This document shows, piece by piece, positions 54,212 through 63,712 of a stretch of 64,000 nucleotides of DNA. The stretch is from contig NZ_FOHZ01000005.1 of NCBI RefSeq assembly GCF_900111555.1, positions 62,001-126,000 on the forward strand, read 5' to 3'. A model generated the notes under the pieces. The model was not told where the DNA came from and made no database searches. It saw only the letters and a program-made list of their open reading frames with translations. The position numbers and the translations under genes were made by a program. The first letter of the stretch is position 1. The number at the start of each line of letters is the position of its first letter. This stretch comes from Marinobacter segnicrescens. Lineage in GTDB: Bacteria > Pseudomonadota > Gammaproteobacteria > Pseudomonadales > Oleiphilaceae.

Positions 54212-55552
54212 TCATTCTCCGGGAATGGAAACCGTCACCCGCAATCCACCGAGGGGCGAGCGGCCCAGGGTCAGACTGCCCCCATACAGGGCCACTAGGT
54301 CCCCGACAATTGCCAGGCCGAGGCCCGAACCCGGGCGGGTTTCGTCGAGGCGCACCCCCCGGGCCAGGGCCTGGTTGCATTGCTCTTCTGACATGCCCGG
54401 GCCATCATCCTCTACCTGTAACTGACACCCTGTGGTGCCGGCGTCTTCCACGCTCAGTCGCACCCGGCTTTCGGCCCAGTTGATCGCATTTTCCAGCAGG
54501 TTGCCGGCGAGTTCCTGCAGATCCTGCCGCTCGACTCTTACCGGCCTGGCCTCGCTCAGTACGGACTCGAACGCCAGTCCGCGGCGAGAGGCCAGGGTCC
54601 TGAGTGCCGCCAGGACCGGCTCCAGGGCCTCTTCCACATTGACCGCGCCACCGAGACCCGCAGGCCCGGCGGCAGAAGCCCTGGCCAGGTGGTGGCGAAC
54701 AGCTTCATTCAGGCGTTGCAGTTCGGCCTGGAATGCGCCTTGCTGATCCTGGGGCAAGCGCTCGCTCAGTGTCTGCAACACGGAAACCGGGGTTTTCAGG
54801 GCATGGGCCAGGTTACCTGCCGTTGCCCGCCCCCGCTCGATCAGTCGCTGATCCCGCTCAAGAACCAGGTTAATTGCCTGTGCCAGCCGCGCGAGCTCTT
54901 CTGGCAGGTCCGTGTCCAGTAATTGTTGCTGGCCTGCCTCTACCCGCCCCAGGCTCTGTTCCAGCCGTCGCAGCGGCCTCAGGCCCCAGTGGACCTGCAT
55001 CCATACCATTGCCAGCAGCAATACACCGAGAGTCGCCAGGGACCCGGCAAGCAGCGCTTCAAAACGATCGACCTCCTGGTTAACCCCGGACAGGTCAGCG
55101 GCCACCGACACCTGCACGGTAGAGGGTGCGTTGGCCAGCCGTACCTGCCGGGAGACGACTCTTAGCGCCTGCCCCTGCGGTCCGGACGTTTCCTGAAAGG
55201 ACAGCCCGCCCGCCTGCGGCACCGGCAGACGCAGGTCCCAAAGGGAGCGGGAGGTAGTAACCCGGTCATCCTGGTCCCTTACCTGCCAGTACCAGCCGGA
55301 ATAGACCCGGGTAAAACGGGCATCACCAAGCTCCCGCTCCATCGCCAGGCGATCCGATGCGGGAACATAGACGGTTCCGGCAATGACAATATCCAACAGG
55401 GATTCAAGCCGGTCATTGAAGGACGTATTCACTGCCTCGCGAAAGTTCCAGGCCAGAACACCCCCCGCGATGGGCAGCACCAGGAGCATCAGAACCAATG
55501 CCGATACCACCATTCGGGTCGCAACCCGCCACTGCCTCACACCGGGAAGCAT
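54212..55552 (-). CDS. Sensor histidine kinase, PhoQ-like
   Basis: A 446-residue membrane kinase with helices near 12-35 and 167-188 and a periplasmic domain of about 130 residues between. The H-box is AGNLAHALKTPVSVL with H250, as in PhoQ-type kinases rather than the SHDLRTPL form; the N-box (NLLENAINWA) and G box (DDGPGMSEEQ, GSGLGLAIV) are present. It is coupled to its response regulator, since the stop and start share one base (TGATG). A PepSY gene precedes that regulator. The signal sensed is not predictable. Confidence 0.9.
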   Translation of the reverse strand: MLPGVRQWRVATRMVVSALVLMLLVLPIAGGVLAWNFREAVNTSFNDRLESLLDIVIAGTVYVPASDRLAMERELGDARFTRVYSGWYWQVRDQDDRVTTSRSLWDLRLPVPQAGGLSFQETSGPQGQALRVVSRQVRLANAPSTVQVSVAADLSGVNQEVDRFEALLAGSLATLGVLLLAMVWMQVHWGLRPLRRLEQSLGRVEAGQQQLLDTDLPEELARLAQAINLVLERDQRLIERGRATAGNLAHALKTPVSVLQTLSERLPQDQQGAFQAELQRLNEAVRHHLARASAAGPAGLGGAVNVEEALEPVLAALRTLASRRGLAFESVLSEARPVRVERQDLQELAGNLLENAINWAESRVRLSVEDAGTTGCQLQVEDDGPGMSEEQCNQALARGVRLDETRPGSGLGLAIVGDLVALYGGSLTLGRSPLGGLRVTVSIPGE

Positions 55553-56220
55553 CAGGCAGGTTCTCCCCCTGCCATGCGGTAGCCCTGCCCCCGAATGGTT
55601 TCAATCGTACTGCTACCAAGCTTGCGACGAAGCCGGCTCACCTGGACATCGATAACATTGGAATCCGGCTCCTGGTCGCCATCATAGACATGCTCCGACA
55701 ACTCCGTACGGCTCACCACCCGTGGCGCGGCATGGATCAGGTGCGACAGAAGCCGGAACTCCTGGGCGGTCAGGGCGACCGGCATACCTGACCGGGTAAC
55801 CTGGGCGGCATGGGTATCCAGGGCAATGTCGCCAACACGGATGACCGGGTGGGCATGACCATGGGCCCGACGAACAAGGGCACGCAACCGGAACAGTATC
55901 TCGGCTGTTTCAAAGGGCTTGGTGACATAGTCGTCGGCACCTGCGGAAAATCCCGCGGCCTTGTCAGACCAGCGCTCCCGTGCTGTCAGGATAAGTACCG
56001 GCAAGTCGATACCCTGCTCCCGCCAGCCCGAAAGCCACTGGGTTCCATTGCCATCCGGCAGCCCCAGGTCCAACACCACGGCATCATAGCGCTCGGTACT
56101 GACCTGGAAATCCGCCGTACGGCCATCCGCTGCGACCTCCACCAACAGGCCCGCATCCCGTAACGAGGTAGCAAGCCCTTCCGCCAATGCTTTGTCATCT
56201 TCTACCAGCAGGATTTTCAT
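55552..56220 (-). CDS. OmpR/PhoP-family response regulator
   Basis: A 222-residue regulator. Receiver: acidic pocket EDDK, D51, and K101 in VTKPFE. The C-terminal winged helix includes SRTELSEHVYDGDQEPDSNVIDVQVSRLRRKLG. This form, DSNVIDVQVSRLRRKL, is close to PhoP/QseB types. Its start overlaps the stop of the PepSY gene by four bases (ATGA). With the kinase, it probably controls the divergent PepSY gene and its own operon. Confidence 0.92.
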   Translation of the reverse strand: MKILLVEDDKALAEGLATSLRDAGLLVEVAADGRTADFQVSTERYDAVVLDLGLPDGNGTQWLSGWREQGIDLPVLILTARERWSDKAAGFSAGADDYVTKPFETAEILFRLRALVRRAHGHAHPVIRVGDIALDTHAAQVTRSGMPVALTAQEFRLLSHLIHAAPRVVSRTELSEHVYDGDQEPDSNVIDVQVSRLRRKLGSSTIETIRGQGYRMAGGEPA

Positions 56221-56594
56221 CGACGCTCCATAGTCCTGAGGTTACGCCCTTCGACTTCCAATACTTCCCCGGTACGGGCGTCGATCTCGAACTCGGCCAC
56301 CTGTCCATCAGGACCCAATAGTTCGATCTCATAGATGATGGCACCGTCGTCATCCTCGATCTCCACGTCGATCACGTCCCCGATCCAGTCCCTGGAAAGG
56401 CTCTCCAGGATCTCCCCGAGGGGCTTGATCCTGCCAGCCTCAACCTCCCGATGGAGGCGTTGCCAGTCTTCATCGTCGTCTGCAATGGCGACAGGACTGG
56501 CAACAACAGCCAGCACGAAGGCGGCTAAAACAAGCCGTGCTGATGCCCGGATAAAGGAGCGAATGATATAAAAACTGTAGCGGGTCATAACCAT
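56217..56594 (-). CDS. PepSY domain periplasmic protein (first gene of the operon)
   Basis: A 125-residue exported protein. A signal sequence ends near residue 40 (ASPVAIADDDED). The mature part is a single PepSY domain, with VEAGRIKPLGEILES and the pattern IYEIELLGPDGQVAEFEIDARTGEVLEVEGR that is typical of the family. PepSY proteins are thought to bind and inhibit other proteins. It is coupled to the response regulator, so it may tune the kinase in the periplasm. The start could be two codons later; no strong ribosome-binding site is visible for either. Confidence 0.85.
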   Translation of the reverse strand: MVMTRYSFYIIRSFIRASARLVLAAFVLAVVASPVAIADDDEDWQRLHREVEAGRIKPLGEILESLSRDWIGDVIDVEIEDDDGAIIYEIELLGPDGQVAEFEIDARTGEVLEVEGRNLRTMERR

Positions 56595-56738
56595 GATTCT
56601 GACAAAGCCCGGATGAACGCAACATGAACGGCACCATCATGCTCCTGCAAGACCGCCTCCCTTAATCTGCACCCAGGTTGGCGGAAATCACCCCGCCCCT
56701 CCGATGAAAACACCCTGTGTACGAACAAGGAGCTTACT

Positions 56739-57206
56739 ATGAAAAAGATGATAGCACTCACGCTGGCCGGCACCCTGGCAGCCTCTCCGCTGGCCTTTGC
56801 CAAGGGCTCCCTTGACGACGCCGAGACCGTCCTGAACGCTGGCAGTGATTATGGCATTACCCAGTTCACCAACCTCGAATTCGATGATGACCGGGATGAC
56901 CCGTTTGAAGTCGAAGGCTGGGTTGATAACGAGTGGTACGTCGAACTGGAGTTATCCACTGACGGCACTATCGAACGAGAGAAGCGTCGTAAACGTCAGG
57001 GCCAAGCCTCAGGACTCTCCGCCGATGATATCCGGAGCTACCTGGATGCCGCCAGCAGCGAAGGTATGCAATACATCGAAGAGCTGGAAGTACGCTCCGG
57101 CGGTCGGGTTGAAATCGAGGGCGAGGACAGCAATGGCCGCGAACTGGAAGTGGAGTTCCGCAATAGCAGCCTCAGTCCGTTCAAGGTCGAGCGGGACGAC
57201 GACTGA
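56739..57206 (+). CDS. PepSY-like periplasmic protein, divergent
   Basis: A 155-residue exported protein. The signal peptide ends near LAFAKGS. Two PepSY-like units follow: FDDDRDDPFEVEGWVDNEWYVELELSTDGTI, then EGMQYIEELEVRSGGRVEIEGEDSNGRELEVEF. It is divergent from the PepSY-phoP-phoQ-like operon, with 144 bp between. It has an AAGGAG site. It is the likely target of the two-component system. A perfect 11-pair hairpin (57219-57244) lies at its end, shared with the next gene. Confidence 0.82.
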   Translation: MKKMIALTLAGTLAASPLAFAKGSLDDAETVLNAGSDYGITQFTNLEFDDDRDDPFEVEGWVDNEWYVELELSTDGTIEREKRRKRQGQASGLSADDIRSYLDAASSEGMQYIEELEVRSGGRVEIEGEDSNGRELEVEFRNSSLSPFKVERDDD

Positions 57207-57218
57207 TCCCGAAACCCT

Positions 57219-57244
57219 GAGCCGGCCTGGTTTCAGGCCGGCTC
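57219..57244. terminator. Perfect hairpin between convergent genes
   Basis: Stem GAGCCGGCCTG / CAGGCCGGCTC with a four-base loop. No T-run on either side, so termination is uncertain; it lies across the stop codon of the diguanylate cyclase gene. Confidence 0.5.
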
Positions 57245-58726
57245 ATCCACGCAGCTTATCCTGCTCTGGGCGCCATCCCCGGAAATGGCCCAGGTATTCT
57301 TGCCCTTGTCCTTGGCAACATACATGGCCAGATCCGCCGCTTTCATCAGATCCTGTTGCCGACAGCCATGATCCGGGTACAGGCTGATGCCGATACTGAA
57401 CGTGATCTCGAACGCGTGACCATCCACCTTTATCGGCGCACTTGACGCTTCCAGCAGCTTTTCCGCGACACGTACAGCATGGGCTGGCCGGTCAATGTTC
57501 TGAACCAGCACCACAAATTCGTCCCCGCCCAACCGGGCCAGTACATCGTGATCCCGCAACACACTCCGTAACCGGCTGGCCACCAGTTCCAGCACCCGGT
57601 CACCGGTGTCATGTCCCCAGGTGTCATTCACTTCCTTGAAGTGGTCCAGGTCGATAAACATGATCGCCGGTTTGTGTCCTGTGCGGTCCACTGACGCAAT
57701 GGCCTGCTCAAGGAGATCCGCCAGCAGATTGCGGTTGGGGAGGCCTGTGAGGCTACAGTGGGTTGCCAGGTAGTGGGCTCGCTCTTCAGCCTGGCGGCGT
57801 TCCTCTTCCTTCTCGAACGTTTGCAGGGCATAAGATACGTTGTCCGCCATTCGTACCAGCAACCCGATGATTTCTTCGTCAAAGGCGTTGCGTTCACGGG
57901 AACACAGGTGCAAGGTCCCGATAGATCGGCCATTCCTCAGAATCGGAACAGCAGCCGCTGACTTCATGCGGGTTTTTGTTCGCACCGTGCTGTGCCAGAA
58001 ACGGGTGCGCTCATCCTTCAGAAAATCATCCGTCACCTGCGGTTGACCACTGCGAAACGCTCTGCCGTTTAACCCCTGCCCTTCAGGTCTTCCGGGGTCG
58101 GTAGAGATGACCACATTTTGTGTGACGTCTCTACCAAACCCGGCCATGGCCCTCGGTATTAGCTGATCAGAGCCGGGTTCCGGCATCAGGACGACCGCCG
58201 TGGTCATACCACCGCTTTCGATCGCGGCGTCACATACCGCCTGGAAAAGTTCATCAGGAGAAGAACTGCGAATGATCGCTTCGTTGGTAGCACTCAAGGC
58301 GGCATAGATTCTCTTGGCGCGCAGTGCCGCTCTTTCAGCAAGAACCTGGGGAGTGACTTCCCGGGACACAATAACCACGACTTCCCTGCCCTGAACGACG
58401 GTGTAGCGGAAATGCGGCTCCCACCAGCCCCTTCGCGAACGGTCCTTGCTTTCCATAAGCCGGGGCTCATCGGTAAAACCTTCGTCGCCTGCATCACGGG
58501 CTTTCTGATAAATCTCGGAGACAAGGTCACGATCCTGAAGGGTCAGCGCAGACGCTTCCATCTCCAGCAGCTCATGGCGACTATAACCGGTCATCGTGCA
58601 GGTGGTTTCGTTAACGTACAGGTAACGATGGGTATTGAAGTCGCTGACCAGCAAACAATCCGGCGAGGAGTCCAGAAACTCCTGCAGATTACTCAGCAGA
58701 GCCTCACCAAAACTGTCTTCAGCCAT
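57233..58726 (-). CDS. Diguanylate cyclase (PAS-GAF-GGDEF)
   Basis: A 497-residue cytosolic enzyme that makes cyclic di-GMP from two GTP. A PAS domain lies at about 12-125, a GAF domain at about 145-305, and a GGDEF domain at about 318-485. The active-site loop GGDEF is intact at 400-404, and the inhibitory I-site RxxD is present at 391-394 (RDHD), so product inhibition is expected. No membrane segments; PAS and GAF domains likely sense a small molecule or redox state. It stands alone; the neighbouring PepSY gene is convergent. Confidence 0.94.
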   Translation of the reverse strand: MAEDSFGEALLSNLQEFLDSSPDCLLVSDFNTHRYLYVNETTCTMTGYSRHELLEMEASALTLQDRDLVSEIYQKARDAGDEGFTDEPRLMESKDRSRRGWWEPHFRYTVVQGREVVVIVSREVTPQVLAERAALRAKRIYAALSATNEAIIRSSSPDELFQAVCDAAIESGGMTTAVVLMPEPGSDQLIPRAMAGFGRDVTQNVVISTDPGRPEGQGLNGRAFRSGQPQVTDDFLKDERTRFWHSTVRTKTRMKSAAAVPILRNGRSIGTLHLCSRERNAFDEEIIGLLVRMADNVSYALQTFEKEEERRQAEERAHYLATHCSLTGLPNRNLLADLLEQAIASVDRTGHKPAIMFIDLDHFKEVNDTWGHDTGDRVLELVASRLRSVLRDHDVLARLGGDEFVVLVQNIDRPAHAVRVAEKLLEASSAPIKVDGHAFEITFSIGISLYPDHGCRQQDLMKAADLAMYVAKDKGKNTWAISGDGAQSRISCVDEPA

Positions 58727-58967
58727 CCGCGCCTCCCCACTCAGGGCATTCTTGTAATGTTAGTCATTGCCCATCAGGAAAGATTAGCCTGTTTATTTCC
58801 TGAGTAAAACGCTGAGGTTTATTTTTGACAGCTTTTCACAGTCTTCACGACAAATTGTCGACTGATCTCCCTGAACGACTGTCACTGTCTTTGCCCTTGC
58901 AGTCCGCGCTCGCCGCAGGGACACTCAACAGTCGATCATCCTGACCAAATAAAGGAAACCACACATC

Positions 58968-60923
58968 TTGGCGGAACAAGCTCGAGGTTTCGACCTGCAC
59001 GAACAGGTTCCGGTCTACGCCGGCCCCATCCTGCGCCGGGCAGAACCCCGACGATTGTGTCTGTGGCTCGCCGCAAAGCCGGACCTGACCTTCAGGCTGC
59101 GGGTCACCGACGCAAAACAACACTGCCTGACAGATCGTGCTGTCATGGCGAAGGAAATCACCGAGATTCCCATTGGCGCCCACGCGACCCTATGGCTTCT
59201 CGAGATCATCCTGAGCGAGCCATTACCTGAAGCCTGCTTCCTGCACTATGACCTTGGTGTGCGAGACAGGAACGGCACAGATACACCCTGGCAGTTCACC
59301 CGCCAGTGGGCGCCCCACCTGTGCCAGCCTGGCCAGCCGGCGCCCCGCTTTGTCCTCAAGACGACCATCGACCGTTTGCTGCATGGCTCCTGCCGGCGCC
59401 CGCACCACCCCGCAGCGGACGGACTGTGCCGGGTTGACCGGGAACTTGCCAGCGCCCAAGACGCCAGCGGCTACCCCGCCCTGCTGATGCTGTCCGGTGA
59501 CCAGGTGTATGCGGATGACGTGGCCGGCCCGATGCTGCATGCGATTCAGTGCGTCATCCGCACGTTGGGCCTGTTCCAGGAGGAAATTGAAGGTGCTGAC
59601 GTAAACCACAGCGAGCAGCTCTTTTCCCATCAAAAGAGCTTTTACCGGCGGGATGAGCTACTTCCCCAGTCCCACTCCAGCGAAGCCCTCGTGGAAAAGT
59701 TCTTCGGCGGGGTTCGCAAGCCGGTCTTTACCACCGCCAGCGCGGGCAACCACCTGATCTCCTTTGCGGAAGTCATCGCCATGTACCTGCTGGTCTGGTC
59801 CCCTGTTCCATGGCGCTGGGTCACAGACGATGGTCCGCAGCTCGATGATTCCCTGCAGCACCGTTACCAGCAGGAAGCAGAGCACATCCGGCACTTCCGT
59901 GACGGCCTGGAATCGGCGGCCAGGGCGCTGGCAAGCGTACCTGTGTACATGATCTTCGACGACCACGATATTACCGACGACTGGAACCTCTCCGCCCTGT
60001 GGGAGAGTACAGCCTACGAACACCCCTTTTCCCGGCGGATCATCGGCAATGCCCTGATGGCCTACCTGGTCTGCCAGGGGTGGGGCAACGCCCCGGAGCG
60101 GGTAGAGCCGCTGATCCGCAAGCTGCATCCGGTGCTGGACGTTGAGCGCCGTGGAGATGGCGTACTCAATCGTCAGCCCCAGGACCAGCTGATTACAGAG
60201 TTACTGGCGTTCAATAACTGGCACTACACCCTGTCCACCGTTCCGAAGATAGTGGTACTGGACACCCGGACCCGTCGCTGGCGCAGTGAAATCACTCGCT
60301 CCCGCCCATCCGGGTTGATGGACTGGGAAGCTCTCACGGATTTCCAGCACGAATTGCTGGACCAGCATTCCGTGATTGTGGTCTCACCCGCGCCGATGTT
60401 CGGGGTCAAGCTGATCGAGGTTATCCAGAAGGTGTTCACCTGGTTTGGCAGACCCCTGACGGTCGACGCCGAGAACTGGATGGCCCACCGGGGAGCGGCC
60501 AATGTCCTGCTCAATATCTTTCGCTACAGCGGCACCCCCGACAATTTCGTTATCCTTTCCGGGGACGTGCACTATTCCTTTGCCTATGATATCCGCCTGC
60601 GCCACCATCCTGAGACGCCCCGCATCTGGCAAATCACCAGCTCCGGGATACGCAATGAATTCCCCGACCGCCTGCTGGACTGGCTCGACCGGCTGAACCG
60701 CTGGCTGTATGCCGCCCGGTCACCGCTGAACTGGTTTACCAAGCGCCGTCGAATGCGAATCTACCCCCGGCTGCCTTCGGGGCGCAGCCACGGAGAAAGG
60801 CTCTGGAACCGGTCGGGTATTGGCGAGGTAAGGCTGGACAGTGAGGGCGCCCCCAGGGAAATCCGGCAGCTCAATGCTGACACCGGTGAAACCCGCTTCG
60901 AGGCGGCCCGAACCCGGGTCTGA
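58968..60923 (+). CDS. PhoD-like metallophosphatase, apparently cytosolic
   Basis: A 651-residue PhoD-like phosphatase. Metal-binding stretches are MLSGDQVYADD (175-184), FDDHDITDDW (331-340) and LSGDVHYSF (about 521-529). PhoD of Bacillus is Tat-exported, but here the N-terminus (from TTG at 58968) has no twin-arginine or other signal. The N-terminal 140 residues form a beta-rich domain with PILRRAEPRRLCLWLAAK, as in the cytosolic alkaline phosphatase D-related group. The TTG has an AAAGGA about nine bases before it; the start is the main uncertainty. The substrate is unknown. Confidence 0.83.
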   Translation: MAEQARGFDLHEQVPVYAGPILRRAEPRRLCLWLAAKPDLTFRLRVTDAKQHCLTDRAVMAKEITEIPIGAHATLWLLEIILSEPLPEACFLHYDLGVRDRNGTDTPWQFTRQWAPHLCQPGQPAPRFVLKTTIDRLLHGSCRRPHHPAADGLCRVDRELASAQDASGYPALLMLSGDQVYADDVAGPMLHAIQCVIRTLGLFQEEIEGADVNHSEQLFSHQKSFYRRDELLPQSHSSEALVEKFFGGVRKPVFTTASAGNHLISFAEVIAMYLLVWSPVPWRWVTDDGPQLDDSLQHRYQQEAEHIRHFRDGLESAARALASVPVYMIFDDHDITDDWNLSALWESTAYEHPFSRRIIGNALMAYLVCQGWGNAPERVEPLIRKLHPVLDVERRGDGVLNRQPQDQLITELLAFNNWHYTLSTVPKIVVLDTRTRRWRSEITRSRPSGLMDWEALTDFQHELLDQHSVIVVSPAPMFGVKLIEVIQKVFTWFGRPLTVDAENWMAHRGAANVLLNIFRYSGTPDNFVILSGDVHYSFAYDIRLRHHPETPRIWQITSSGIRNEFPDRLLDWLDRLNRWLYAARSPLNWFTKRRRMRIYPRLPSGRSHGERLWNRSGIGEVRLDSEGAPREIRQLNADTGETRFEAARTRV

Positions 60924-60938
60924 CCCGCGCCCGGCCTG

Positions 60939-61670
60939 TTACAAGACGCCCTCTATCCAGTCTACGATCCAGGGAACCAGCATGGCAGTGGCGAAAGCGG
61001 ACAGAGCCATGGCCAGTCCCGAGAACGCGCCCATCTGCTTGCTCACCTGGAATGCCCGGGCTGTACCAATGCCATGGGCCGCCACGCCCATGGCAATACC
61101 CTTCACGCTGTCGTCCCGAATGCCGAACCATTGAAACAGGCGCGTCCCCAACACAGCGCCCACAATCCCGGTAACCACCACCAGGACGGCCGTCAGGGAC
61201 GGCAGTCCGCCGATGGCATCAGAGATACCCATAGCCACAGGTGCGGTAGCCGATTTTGGCGCCAGCGACAGCTGGGTCTGGCTGGTAGCGCCCAATACCC
61301 TTGCCAGCAGGATGGAACTGACCGCCGCGAAGACAACACCGGAGACAATGGCCAGGCTGACCGGCAACCAGAGCTGGCGGAGGCGGGAGAGCTGCTCGTA
61401 GAGTGGGACCGCCAGCGCCACCGTCGCCGGCCCCAGCAGGAAATGGACGAACTGGGCACCTTCGAAGTAATCCTGGTACGGGATGCCACTGACCAGCAGA
61501 ACCAGGATAATCAATGCCATGGCAACGAGTACCGGGTTCAGCAGGGGCGAACCACCAGCTCGCTGATAAATCCGGAAAGCTGCAAGGTAAGCCAGCAGGG
61601 TCATGGTGAGCCCAAGCAATGGCGAGGCAGCCAGGTAAACCCAGATATCCGCCAGGTCCGGCTCATTCAT
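60939..61670 (-). CDS. lrgB: LrgB family membrane protein
   Basis: A 243-residue inner-membrane protein with about seven helices. FLLGPATVALAVPLYEQL and KSATAPVAMGISDAIGG are signatures of LrgB/CidB/YohK. In Staphylococcus the Lrg and Cid proteins affect murein hydrolase activity, while in other bacteria related pairs export glycolate or pyruvate. It overlaps lrgA by eight bases on the same strand. Confidence 0.93.
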   Translation of the reverse strand: MNEPDLADIWVYLAASPLLGLTMTLLAYLAAFRIYQRAGGSPLLNPVLVAMALIILVLLVSGIPYQDYFEGAQFVHFLLGPATVALAVPLYEQLSRLRQLWLPVSLAIVSGVVFAAVSSILLARVLGATSQTQLSLAPKSATAPVAMGISDAIGGLPSLTAVLVVVTGIVGAVLGTRLFQWFGIRDDSVKGIAMGVAAHGIGTARAFQVSKQMGAFSGLAMALSAFATAMLVPWIVDWIEGVL

Positions 61671-62043
61671 GGTCCTTTTCCTCCGTCCGGTAACCTGGCA
61701 CCAGCCAGCGGGTGGCCAGCATCATCACGGCTGCTGTTACCAGCATGGTCAGCACCGTGGTGACCAGCAGCACAGCCACAACCGGCAGCCATTCTGCCAT
61801 CAGCCGGTCACCATGCACCATCACGCCCACCCCGGCCGGCACGAACAGAAGGGATAGATGGGCCAGCAGCCCGGAACTGGCCGTAGCCAGGGATTCCGAA
61901 ACGCCTTTACGAGCCAGCAGGAAAACGAACAGCAGGATCATGCCCAACACGGGCCCGGGTACAGGCCAGGCCAGCAACCTTACGGTCACCTCGCCGATCA
62001 GCTGCAGCACCAGTAACAGGGTTACGCCCACCAGGAAACTCAT
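61663..62043 (-). CDS. lrgA: CidA/LrgA family membrane protein
   Basis: A 126-residue, four-helix, holin-like membrane protein. LLLVLQLIGEVTVRLLAWPVPGPVLGMILLF has the characteristic GxxxP-x-P-GPVLGM pattern. It is the first gene of the lrgAB pair. Its role is inferred from the family; the pair could control autolysis or export a small carboxylate. Confidence 0.92.
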   Translation of the reverse strand: MSFLVGVTLLLVLQLIGEVTVRLLAWPVPGPVLGMILLFVFLLARKGVSESLATASSGLLAHLSLLFVPAGVGVMVHGDRLMAEWLPVVAVLLVTTVLTMLVTAAVMMLATRWLVPGYRTEEKDHE

Positions 62044-62359
62044 ACCGGCACCCTGTTAGAAATGAGAAGTATTTTCGAAATCATCGTTTGCAAGTTGCCT
62101 CGTCATCCAGACCCGACTGGCAGTAACCGCCATGATACCGGACGCCACCCAGGCCCAGACAAGCATTGAACGGGCGCTGCGCTTCTTCCAAAGTCTCCTG
62201 GACCAGCCACTTACGATAAGCTGAGGCAAGACTGTCCTATACGTTCTGAACAAGTCCCGTGAAACATAAAAACCCGCCAACCGAACTGCTCACAATCATT
62301 GGACAGTTCAGCTGGCGGGTTCTTGTTTTCCTCAATAACAGCGAGCCTCGCTGGCGACC
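62044..62359. other. Intergenic region between lrgA and trpB2
   Basis: It holds the trpB2 terminator (62268-62328) and, nearer lrgA, its likely promoter. An open frame of 74 codons in this gap starts inside the terminator and has no family resemblance, so I do not call a gene. The remainder shows no clear structure. Confidence 0.5.
62268..62328 (-). terminator. Terminator of trpB2
   Basis: On the minus strand ACCCGCCA pairs with TGGCGGGT, with an inner CGAACTG/CAGTTC pairing, and the hairpin is followed by TTTTTAT. It lies about 30 bp after the trpB2 stop. Confidence 0.85.
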
Positions 62360-63712
62360 TTACACTGACGGCAGCCCCGACAGGGCCATACCCAGCTCGG
62401 CATCGTCATATTCGTAGTCACCCAGCTCACCGGCGAAGTAAGCGGTATAGGCCGCCATATCAAAGTGGCCGTGACCACAAAGGTTGAACAGGATCACCTC
62501 TGAGGTGCCTTCCCGCTTGCAACGCAGGGCTTCCTCAATGGCGCCCTTTACGGCGTGGTTGGCTTCCGGTGCCGGCACAATGCCCTCCGCCCGGGCGAAC
62601 ATCACACCCGCCTCAAAACACTCGCGCTGGGTGTAGGCCGTGGCCTCGAACAGCCCCAACTCCTTGGCATGGGAAACCATCGGTGCCATGCCGTGATACC
62701 GCAGGCCGCCGGCATGGAAGCCCGGAGGCGTAAACTGGGAGCCGAGCGTATGCATCTTGGTCAGCGGAGTCATATGGGCGGTGTCGCCGTAATCATAGGC
62801 GAACTTGCCCCGGGTCAGGGTCGGACAGGCGGACGGTTCCACCGCCACAATACGTGGGCTTTCCCCGCCACGCAGGGCATGGCCCATGAAGGGGAAGGCG
62901 ATACCAGCGAAGTTCGAGCCGCCACCGGTACAACCTACGATGACGTCCGGCCAGGCGTCTGCCATTTCCATCTGTTCCATGGCCTCCAGGCCGATAATAG
63001 ACTGGTGAACCAGTACATGGTTCAACACCGAGCCCAGGGCATACTTGGTGTTCGGGTCCTGGACCGCCAGCTCAACGGCTTCTGAAATCGCAATGCCCAG
63101 GCTGCCGGTATGGTCCGGATTTTCCGCCAGGACCTTGCGCCCGAATTCAGTCAGGTTGGAAGGCGACGCAACGCATTTGGCGCCATAGGTTTCCATCACC
63201 GCCCTGCGGTAGGGCTTCTGGTCGTAGGAAACCCGCACCTGAAAAACGTTGACGTCCATATCAAACAGGGAGCCGGCAAAGGCCAGTGAGGTGCCCCACT
63301 GGCCGGCACCGGTTTCGGTGGTCAGCCGGTTGATCCCTTCCTGCTTGTTATAGAACGCCTGGGGGATCGCCGTGTTGGGCTTGTGGCTACCTGCCGGGCT
63401 GACGCCCTCGTACTTGTAGAAGATCTTCGCCGTCGTACCCAGCGCCTTTTCCAGGCCGTGGGCCCGGTACAGGGGCGCCGGACGCCACAGTCGGTAAACC
63501 TCACGTACCGGCTCGGGAATCTCGATTTCCCGCTCGGTGCTTACTTCCTGCTCGATCAGCGCCCTGGCAAACAGTGGTTCCAGGTCTGCAGGGCCAACAG
63601 GCTCTTTGGTAGCCGGGTGGAGTACCGGGGCCATAGGCTCGGGGAAGTCTGCCTGGATGTTGTACCAGGCTTTCGGCATGCGGGTTTCGTCAAGGATGTA
63701 TTTTGTTGTCAT
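62360..63712 (-). CDS. TrpB2-type tryptophan synthase beta-like protein
   Basis: A 450-residue PLP enzyme of the TrpB2 class. The PLP lysine is K111 in SPAGSHKPNTA; the phosphate-binding loop is GCTGGGSNFAG; the substrate region ETGAGQWGTSLA is typical. TrpB2 is longer than the trp-operon TrpB1 and often lacks a TrpA partner, as here: no trpA is adjacent. It probably makes tryptophan from free indole and serine, salvaging indole. The start MTTKYILDETRMPKAWYN at 63712 follows AAGGAAC. The terminator is at 62268-62328. Alternative roles in related groups (serine deamination) are possible. Confidence 0.9.
   Translation of the reverse strand: MTTKYILDETRMPKAWYNIQADFPEPMAPVLHPATKEPVGPADLEPLFARALIEQEVSTEREIEIPEPVREVYRLWRPAPLYRAHGLEKALGTTAKIFYKYEGVSPAGSHKPNTAIPQAFYNKQEGINRLTTETGAGQWGTSLAFAGSLFDMDVNVFQVRVSYDQKPYRRAVMETYGAKCVASPSNLTEFGRKVLAENPDHTGSLGIAISEAVELAVQDPNTKYALGSVLNHVLVHQSIIGLEAMEQMEMADAWPDVIVGCTGGGSNFAGIAFPFMGHALRGGESPRIVAVEPSACPTLTRGKFAYDYGDTAHMTPLTKMHTLGSQFTPPGFHAGGLRYHGMAPMVSHAKELGLFEATAYTQRECFEAGVMFARAEGIVPAPEANHAVKGAIEEALRCKREGTSEVILFNLCGHGHFDMAAYTAYFAGELGDYEYDDAELGMALSGLPSV

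Noticed and set aside
62056..62280. 74-codon minus-strand frame between lrgA and trpB2
   Set aside because: Its start lies inside the trpB2 terminator, there is no ribosome-binding site and no similarity I recognise. An internal Met (62166) would leave only 36 codons.
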